A stretch of DNA of 41,299 bases. It comes from an uncultured Clostridia bacterium (GTDB lineage Bacteria; Bacillota; Clostridia; Oscillospirales; Acutalibacteraceae). The stretch's first letter is position 1; every line of letters begins with the position of its first letter. The position numbers were made by a program, and so were the translations under genes. Under the pieces are notes generated by a model that was not told the DNA's origin, searched no databases, and saw only the letters and a list, made by a program, of their open reading frames with translations. Of the stretch, positions 35,047 through 41,299 are shown piece after piece. Location: the NCBI GenBank assembly GCA_947176035.1, contig CAMWPJ010000004.1, positions 1-41,299 on the forward strand. The letters are read 5' to 3'.

Positions 35047-37254
35047 ATGGAAATGATTAATCTTACAATTAACGGTCAAAGTGTTACTGCTCCTGCCGGC
35101 AGTACAATTTTAGAAGCAGCAAGGATGAATGGAATTTATATTCCTACTCTTTGTTATGATGAGGCAGTAGAGGTTTACGGTGCTTGCGGTCTTTGTGTTG
35201 TAGAGGCTGAGGGTGTGCCAAAGCTCCTTCGTTCCTGCTCGGCGAAAGTGTCCGAGGGAATGGTAATCAACACAGAGAGCGAAAGAGTTATAAAATCAAG
35301 AAAAATTGCGATGGAGCTTTTGGTGTCTGCTCACGATGGTGATTGCATTGCGCCTTGTCAGCTTGCATGTCCTGCAAACACAGATTGTCAGGGTTATGTT
35401 GGTCTTATTGCAAACGGAAAGTTTGATGATGCACTTGAGCTTATTAAAAATACAAATCCGCTGCCTGCATCTATCGGCAGAGTATGTCCGCATCCTTGTG
35501 AAAAGGCTTGCAGACGCGGTAAGGTTGAAGAGCCGATCAATATTGCTCAGCTTAAATTCTTTGCAGCTGATTTGGACTTGAGGGGAGCATCATATCTTCC
35601 TGAATGTGCATCTGCAACAGGTAAAAAGGTTGCCATTGTCGGCGGCGGTCCTGCCGGTCTGACAGCGGCTTATTATCTCAGAACGCTCGGTCACGAGGTT
35701 ACTGTTTTTGATATGATGGATAAAATGGGTGGTATGCTCAGATATGGTATTCCGCAGTATCGTTTGCCTAAAGAGATTCTTGACAGCGAAATTAAGCTGA
35801 TTGAAAAAATCGGCGTTCGTCTTGTTAACAATGTTAAATTCGGCAGTGATATCACAATGGATATGCTTAAATCAGTTAATGATGCTGTTATCCTTGCTCC
35901 CGGTGCTTGGAAATCAAGCCCTATGCGTGTTAAGGGTGAGGATATTGATGGTGTTTACGGCGGTATAGATTTTCTCAGAAGTGTGATTCAGGGTAATCCT
36001 GTTAAAATCGGCGAAAAGGTTGCTGTATGCGGCGGCGGTAATACCGCAATGGATGCCTGCCGTACTGCTGTTCGTCTTGGTGCGAAAGAGGTTTATGTAA
36101 TCTACCGCAGAACCGAGAAGGAAATGCCGGCAGAGGAAATTGAGATTAAAGAGTCTAAGGAAGAGGGCGTTATTTATAAATTCCTTACAAACCCTGTTGA
36201 GATTCATGCAGAAAACGGCAGGGTTTGCGGTATGACGCTTCAGCTTATGGAGCTTGGTGAGCCGGACGCATCCGGCAGAAGGAAGCCTGTCGCTATTGAG
36301 GGCAAGACAGAATATCTTCCGCTTGACAGTGTAATTATGGCTATCGGTCAGAAGCTTGATCCTACTGATTTTTCAGATGTTGAGCTTACAGACAGAGGTA
36401 CAATCCTTTCAGATGAGGACGATTTCACAACAAATCTTGACGGTGTGTTTGCTATCGGTGATGCTACAAACAAGGGTGCATCAATTGCTATTGCTGCAAT
36501 CGGTGAGGCAGACCGCTGTGTTAAGTCGGTTGATGCTTACCTCAAGGGTGAACAGCTTGATTTTACACCGAAATATATCAGCAAGCGTGATGATGACAGA
36601 ATTGATCTTTCAGGCAAAACCCAGCAGGCAAGAACGGTTGCAGATGTGCTTGATGCAGATATAAGAAAAAATAATTTTGACGAGGTTTCACTGGGTCTTA
36701 CCGTTGAACAGGCTCAGGAAGAGGCTAAGCGTTGCCTTGAGTGTGGCTGTCGTGAATATTTCAAGTGCAAGCTTTTACAGGTTGCACAGAGATATGATAT
36801 CAACCCTGAACGTTTTGCAGGTGAAATGCCGCAGAAATATACCCGCGATGAAAATTCATTCATTGAGCGTAACACAGCGAAATGTATTCTTTGCGGTCTT
36901 TGTGTGCGTTCTTGTAAAGAGGTAATGGATATTAGTGCAATCGGTCTGCTCGGCCGTGGCTTTAAGACAAGTGTTTCACCTGCCTTTGCGTTACCGCTTG
37001 ACCAGACTAAGTGCACAAATTGCGGCCTTTGCGTTAAGCTTTGCCCTACAGGTGCTTTGACTGAAAAGTCATCACTTGATAAGCAGGTTCCGCTTAAGGA
37101 GCAGTATTCAATTGAGACTGTAACAGTTGAGGGCAAGTCTTGCGAATTGCTCGTATCACGCTATAACGGTGAGGTTATCAGAGCAGTGCCTAATAATGAC
37201 AATGCAAGAAATTGCGGCCTTTCCCGTGAAGAATTAATTAATCTGGTAAAGTAA
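35047..37254 (+). CDS. Fused 2Fe-2S ferredoxin / GltD-like FAD-NAD(P)H oxidoreductase / 4Fe-4S subunit
   Basis: N-terminal 2Fe-2S CYDEAVEVYGACGLCVVE; GltD-like VAIVGGGPAGLTAAYYLRTLGHEVTVFD; C-terminal CILCGLCVRSC and CTNCGLCVKLCPTGAL; no H-cluster motifs. Confidence 0.88.
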   Translation: MEMINLTINGQSVTAPAGSTILEAARMNGIYIPTLCYDEAVEVYGACGLCVVEAEGVPKLLRSCSAKVSEGMVINTESERVIKSRKIAMELLVSAHDGDCIAPCQLACPANTDCQGYVGLIANGKFDDALELIKNTNPLPASIGRVCPHPCEKACRRGKVEEPINIAQLKFFAADLDLRGASYLPECASATGKKVAIVGGGPAGLTAAYYLRTLGHEVTVFDMMDKMGGMLRYGIPQYRLPKEILDSEIKLIEKIGVRLVNNVKFGSDITMDMLKSVNDAVILAPGAWKSSPMRVKGEDIDGVYGGIDFLRSVIQGNPVKIGEKVAVCGGGNTAMDACRTAVRLGAKEVYVIYRRTEKEMPAEEIEIKESKEEGVIYKFLTNPVEIHAENGRVCGMTLQLMELGEPDASGRRKPVAIEGKTEYLPLDSVIMAIGQKLDPTDFSDVELTDRGTILSDEDDFTTNLDGVFAIGDATNKGASIAIAAIGEADRCVKSVDAYLKGEQLDFTPKYISKRDDDRIDLSGKTQQARTVADVLDADIRKNNFDEVSLGLTVEQAQEEAKRCLECGCREYFKCKLLQVAQRYDINPERFAGEMPQKYTRDENSFIERNTAKCILCGLCVRSCKEVMDISAIGLLGRGFKTSVSPAFALPLDQTKCTNCGLCVKLCPTGALTEKSSLDKQVPLKEQYSIETVTVEGKSCELLVSRYNGEVIRAVPNNDNARNCGLSREELINLVK

Positions 37255-37269
37255 GAGCGTGTCAGATAA

Positions 37270-37300
37270 AATATTTTGAAAATATTAACCCCCATAGGGG
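37270..37300. repeat. Two adjacent inverted repeats between the oxidoreductase gene and hypB
   Basis: AATATTTT-G-AAAATATT (37270-37286) and CCCC-ATA-GGGG (37290-37300). Confidence 0.5.
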
Positions 37301-37360
37301 CTTGTAATAGTATTTTATTCATACTATAATTTAAGCAGCTTTAATTATACGGAGGGCACA

Positions 37361-38029
37361 ATGGACGAATTCAAGGTAATTGAAATAAAACGAAGTGTTT
37401 TTGAAAATAATGACAAAGAAGCTGAGCGTTTAAGAAGTGAGTTGAAAAAAGAAAAAACCTTTCTCTTAAATCTTATGTCTTCGCCCGGCAGCGGAAAAAC
37501 CACTACACTAAAAGCAACGATTGCACGTCTTAAGGACGAAATGAATATCGGTGTTATGGAGGCAGATATTGACAGTGATGTTGATGCTAAAACGATTGCC
37601 GATACAGGTGTAAGATCAATTCAGCTGCATACAGGCGGAATGTGCCATCTTGATGCAGGTATGACCGAGCAGGGACTTAAGGAATTCGGCACGGATAATC
37701 TTGATCTTGTTGTGCTTGAGAATGTCGGCAATCTTGTTTGTCCTGCTGAGTTTGATACAGGCTCAAGCAAAAATGCAATGATTCTTTCGGTGCCCGAGGG
37801 TGACGATAAGCCGCTTAAATATCCGCTTATGTTTACAATTTCGGATGTTGTTTTGATTAATAAGATTGATACCAAATCCGTATTTGATTTCGATGATGCT
37901 GCAGTTGTCGAGAGAATTCATAATCTTAATCCGAATGCAGAAATTTTCTTTATTTCAGCTAAAACAGGCGAAGGTGTAGATGCCTGGTGTGACTGGCTGA
38001 GAAAAGAAGTTAAAGAGTGGAATAGCTGA
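37361..38029 (+). CDS. hypB: Hydrogenase/nickel incorporation GTPase HypB
   Basis: SSPGSGKTTTLKATI; MEADIDSDVDA; HTGGMCHLDA; VLENVGNLVCPAEFDTG. Confidence 0.93.
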   Translation: MDEFKVIEIKRSVFENNDKEAERLRSELKKEKTFLLNLMSSPGSGKTTTLKATIARLKDEMNIGVMEADIDSDVDAKTIADTGVRSIQLHTGGMCHLDAGMTEQGLKEFGTDNLDLVVLENVGNLVCPAEFDTGSSKNAMILSVPEGDDKPLKYPLMFTISDVVLINKIDTKSVFDFDDAAVVERIHNLNPNAEIFFISAKTGEGVDAWCDWLRKEVKEWNS

Positions 38030-38367
38030 TGCACGAGCTTGGAGTGGTTCTGGAAATCTTTGATTTGGTAGAAGAGATTATGAAGGAACAGGGACTGAAA
38101 AAAGTATCGTCAATTACTGTTGAGGTCGGTGAGCTTTCGGGTATTCTGCCTGATTATCTCAGCGAATGCTGGAAGGTTGCACGTCTTGGCGGCACCTTTG
38201 ATAATACTGAGCTCAAGCTTATTCATATTCCTGCCACAGCCCGCTGTACCTGCGGTGCGGAGTATGAAATGACAAGGAATAATCGTATCTGTCCCAAATG
38301 TCATAAAACTGATTACGAGGTAATCAAAGGCAGAGAGTTTATGGTGTTATCCATAGAAGCATGTTAA
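38029..38367 (+). CDS. hypA: Nickel metallochaperone HypA
   Basis: MHELGVV N-terminus; zinc site CTCGAEYE..CPKCHKTDYEVIKGREF. Confidence 0.92.
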   Translation: MHELGVVLEIFDLVEEIMKEQGLKKVSSITVEVGELSGILPDYLSECWKVARLGGTFDNTELKLIHIPATARCTCGAEYEMTRNNRICPKCHKTDYEVIKGREFMVLSIEAC

Positions 38368-38388
38368 TATTAATTTACACACAAAATG

Positions 38389-38425
38389 AAAAGGAGTAGT
38401 CTATGACTACTCCTTTTGTTTAATT
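38389..38425. terminator. Bidirectional-looking terminator
   Basis: AAAAGGAGTAGT-CTATG-ACTACTCCTTTT (12-bp stem). Confidence 0.75.
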
Positions 38426-38445
38426 ATAACCATATATAATTGAGA

Positions 38446-38838
38446 TTATTTTTTGTAGATTATATTCAAATCTCCGTCAACAAAGCCTATTCCTATAGCC
38501 GTATATGCTTTTAATTTATTTGCATATTTACCACCTTTTAAATACTCTGAAACCATTTCGGTGAACAGATTTTCAGCATCCTTCCACGAGTATTCCCTTA
38601 TCAAAACAAACGGATTATCTCTTGTTGTGAAAACTTCATTACAAGCCCAGTCTGTATTATTTTCATCAAAGGAGGATGTGCCTACGAATTCAATTGACCA
38701 TTTGTTATCGCCGTCATCATACAGATTAAAACAGATTGCCTTTATATCAGCAGATAAAGGCTCAGCAAAAATATTATTTAGCCAGATATCAAATGCACTG
38801 TCTTTTGTTGCTTTTTTTAGTTTATTGAATAGACTCAT
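38446..38838 (-). CDS. Small cytosolic protein of unknown function (possible immunity-type protein)
   Basis: 130-aa ORF, acidic, no signal peptide; no family confidently recognised. Confidence 0.55.
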   Translation of the reverse strand: MSLFNKLKKATKDSAFDIWLNNIFAEPLSADIKAICFNLYDDGDNKWSIEFVGTSSFDENNTDWACNEVFTTRDNPFVLIREYSWKDAENLFTEMVSEYLKGGKYANKLKAYTAIGIGFVDGDLNIIYKK

Positions 38839-38860
38839 TATGAATTAACCTCTTGTTTTT

Positions 38861-40519
38861 TTATGACTCAAAAACATAAACCCTTGTTTCATACGGTCTT
38901 GTTTTGAAGCCGTTGCCCTGAACTGTCGGATTATCATAGTTGCAGAGGATTGGTGTGCCCTTTTCAAGCTCAAAGCCTGCAGGTGCCTCAAATGCAACAT
39001 TATCCTCGGTGAAGGAATTTATAACAAGCAGACGCTTGCCGTTATAATTTCTCTCATAAACATAGAGCTTGCCTGAATTTTTGTAATGCTCCTTATAATC
39101 ACCATAAATAGCAACCTCATTCTCCTTTTTGAATTTTATGAGCTTCTTATAGTGATTGAGGATTGAGTTCGGATCTTCCATTTCCTTTTTTGCATTGATT
39201 TCAGGATAATTCTTATTAACAGGGAACCAAGGTGTGCCTGTGGTAAAGCCTGCATTGGTGCTGTCATCCCACTGAACAGGAGTTCTTGAATTATCACGTG
39301 TTGATTTTACTGCCCATTCCCAGCATTTTTCTTCTCTGATATGCACTTTGTTCCTCGCAACATTATAGTTGTTCTTAACAAAGCAGTCCTCATAATCGTC
39401 AAGACTGTCAAGTGCAGTGTTGAGCATACCGATTTCCTGTCCCTGATAAATAAACGGTGTGCCCTGCTGAAGCATATACATATTTGCAAGCATTTTACCG
39501 GATTCAACTCTGTATTTTTCACTGCCATAGCGTGAAATAATTCTCGGGTGGTCGTGATTTTCTATGTAAAGCGTATTCCATGCCTTGCCGTTCAGCTTAT
39601 ACTGCCAGTTTGAAAAGGCATGCTTCATTTTTCTCAAATCAAATCTGGTTTGTATATAGTCTACCATAAAGCAGTCAGCCTCTATATGCTGAAAATGGAA
39701 CATCAAATCAAGCTCTTTTTTGCCTTCGCTGATATATTTGAGTGCATTGCCAGGTGTCATCATCGGTGCTTCACCAACAGTGAAGCAGTCGTACTGATTT
39801 GTTACCTCTCGGTATTCCTGCAAATATTGATGAATATTAGGACCATCCATATAATGCTCAATTCCGCATGCTGCCGGAATTGGGAATCCGTTCGGCAATC
39901 CCTTACGCTTTGATATAAAAGTGATAACATCCTCTCGGAAGCCGTCAACGCCCATATCAAGCCAGAATTTCATGATATCCTTAACCTCTTGGCGTACTTT
40001 AGGGTTGTCGTGGTTAAGGTCAGGCTGCTTTTTAGCAAATACGTGAAGATAGTATTCGTTGAGCTTGTTGTTATATTCCCAAGCACCTCCCTCAAAGCAG
40101 GAAAGCCAATTGTTAGGCGGACGTTTCCCTCTGCCCTTGCGCCATATGTAGTAATCATGATATGGTGAGTCTTTATCCTGTGAGTCAATAAACCACTGAT
40201 GTTCGTCGGATGTGTGGTTGACAACAAGGTCCATTATAACCTTGATTCCACGCTTATGTGCTTCATCAAGAACTTTTTTGAACAGCTCAAGATTACCATA
40301 ATCCTCGTGAATATTTCTATAGTCAGCAATATCATAACCATAATCAGCGTTAGGTGATGGATAAAGCGGTGAAAACCAGATGCAGTTAATACCTAAATCC
40401 TCAAGATAATCGAGCTTGCTGAGTACACCCTCCAGATCGCCTATTCCATCACCATTGCCGTCGCAGAATGAGCGAGGCCAGATCTGATATACAACTAATT
40501 CCTTGTACCAATCCTTCAT
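38861..40519 (-). CDS. GH13 alpha-glucosidase / oligo-1,6-glucosidase family
   Basis: VVYQIWPRSFCDGNGDGIGDL; VMDLVVNHTSDEHQWF; GVDGFREDVI; ENHDHPRIISRYG; GTPFIYQGQEIGM. Confidence 0.95.
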   Translation of the reverse strand: MKDWYKELVVYQIWPRSFCDGNGDGIGDLEGVLSKLDYLEDLGINCIWFSPLYPSPNADYGYDIADYRNIHEDYGNLELFKKVLDEAHKRGIKVIMDLVVNHTSDEHQWFIDSQDKDSPYHDYYIWRKGRGKRPPNNWLSCFEGGAWEYNNKLNEYYLHVFAKKQPDLNHDNPKVRQEVKDIMKFWLDMGVDGFREDVITFISKRKGLPNGFPIPAACGIEHYMDGPNIHQYLQEYREVTNQYDCFTVGEAPMMTPGNALKYISEGKKELDLMFHFQHIEADCFMVDYIQTRFDLRKMKHAFSNWQYKLNGKAWNTLYIENHDHPRIISRYGSEKYRVESGKMLANMYMLQQGTPFIYQGQEIGMLNTALDSLDDYEDCFVKNNYNVARNKVHIREEKCWEWAVKSTRDNSRTPVQWDDSTNAGFTTGTPWFPVNKNYPEINAKKEMEDPNSILNHYKKLIKFKKENEVAIYGDYKEHYKNSGKLYVYERNYNGKRLLVINSFTEDNVAFEAPAGFELEKGTPILCNYDNPTVQGNGFKTRPYETRVYVFES

Positions 40520-40689
40520 AATAATTCCCCTTATATTTCAATTTGTCAGGGTATGTGTGCCGGATATTTTATCACCCTTAATTATATCGTAACAGAAATA
40601 TTGAGTATTTACAAGAAAATTTTATATTGATATAAATTATTAATCCGGTATATAAATTATTTGCGGAATATCGCAGTAACATAAAAGAA

Positions 40690-40713
40690 AAGCAGGATAA
40701 TTTTACCCTGCTT
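40690..40713 (-). terminator. Terminator of the downstream - strand gene
   Basis: AAGCAGG/CCTGCTT stem; on the - strand followed by TTTCTTTTATG. Confidence 0.5.
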
Positions 40714-40739
40714 GTTGATTTGACTAAAATAAGGAACTA

Positions 40740-41299
40740 TCAATTAATAATGCTATGCTCAAATGATTTAAAATTCCAGTTATATATCTTTAAAATTTCC
40801 GCTGCATCTTGCATAAAAGAAATTATCACATTTCTAAAGGAATTATAATCAACCTCATCATAACCTAAATCATAATCAAAATATACATTGCTTTCTTTCC
40901 AGAAAAGATTATTCCACGAAATTTCTACACTATTTTCTCGTCTGAAGAAGCATACACTTGGCATAATACTTCCGGTTTTGGCTGATAACCAACAATGTCT
41001 TTGAATCCATCTGCTTTTAGCAAAATGCCACAAATCAAATTCCAAATCAGTATTGTCATCAAATTCATCAGCAGAGCATAACATAGTGTTAATATCTGCA
41101 TTTGGAACAGGTAATGGAAAAGGGTCATATCCAAGTATATATTCGATATTACTATACATCCAATCTATGATATATTGAATTTCTCCAAAATATGTATATT
41201 TAGAATTATCATAATTATAAGACATTAACTGCTTTCCTTTTATCCATAATTCTAAGTAAAAATCCGGTAAGCTATCGTTATAATTATCTTTTTCAAAAG
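40740..41299 (-). CDS. Protein of unknown function, immunity-like composition, probably 5' truncated at window edge
   Basis: Track ORF starts at 41225, but the frame stays open with protein-like sequence FEKDNYNDSLPDFYLELWIKGKQL to the edge. Confidence 0.55.
   Translation of the reverse strand, partial: FEKDNYNDSLPDFYLELWIKGKQLMSYNYDNSKYTYFGEIQYIIDWMYSNIEYILGYDPFPLPVPNADINTMLCSADEFDDNTDLEFDLWHFAKSRWIQRHCWLSAKTGSIMPSVCFFRRENSVEISWNNLFWKESNVYFDYDLGYDEVDYNSFRNVIISFMQDAAEILKIYNWNFKSFEHSIIN

Noticed and set aside
36714-37136. 140-aa - strand ORF in the oxidoreductase gene
   Set aside because: Shadow ORF opposite a well-supported Fe-S protein.
32798-37254. Electron-bifurcating [FeFe]-hydrogenase HydABC
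   Set aside because: The third subunit has GltD-like FAD/NAD(P) domains and lacks the H-cluster motifs, so hydrogenase identity is not supported.

Overview
Low-GC Clostridia-type DNA (probably a gut Eubacteriales species) containing two blocks.

Block 1 (about 1-29.65 kb, all + strand) is most of an integrative conjugative element (ICE). It holds the end of a DUF6017-type replication protein; a surface-protein cargo module (Thr-rich lipoprotein, 1216-aa thioester/SpaA/VaFE adhesin with an SPNTG sorting signal, membrane protein, two secreted proteins sharing a domain, one with BspA-type LRRs); a 2619-aa MutS-I/methylase/SNF2 helicase polyprotein; a CHC2 primase-like protein; an oriT-like region; MobC and a MobA-type relaxase; DUF3801/PcfB; VirD4, Maff2-like, VirB6-like, PrgI, VirB4 and an M23 peptidase. 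No integrase or sortase is visible in the window.

Block 2 (30.37-41.3 kb) looks chromosomal: transglutaminase-like protein, HAD phosphatase, a NuoE/NuoF/GltD-like operon resembling a Stn-type electron-bifurcating transhydrogenase, hypB-hypA, a GH13 alpha-glucosidase and two small proteins of unknown function.

The most interesting signals are:
(1) relaxase and coupling-protein genes whose only sensible full-length starts are ATA codons;
(2) a perfect 298-bp tandem duplication across the virB4/M23 junction;
(3) a 0.7-kb gene-poor junction with a divergent operator pair, a promoter and a short, strongly terminated transcript (candidate metal-regulated sRNA), plus other hairpins and a decayed TnpB-like fragment;
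(4) the hydrogenase-free Stn-like operon next to hypBA;
(5) the ICE-borne adhesin module.

All family names come from recognising motifs by eye. No database search was run.
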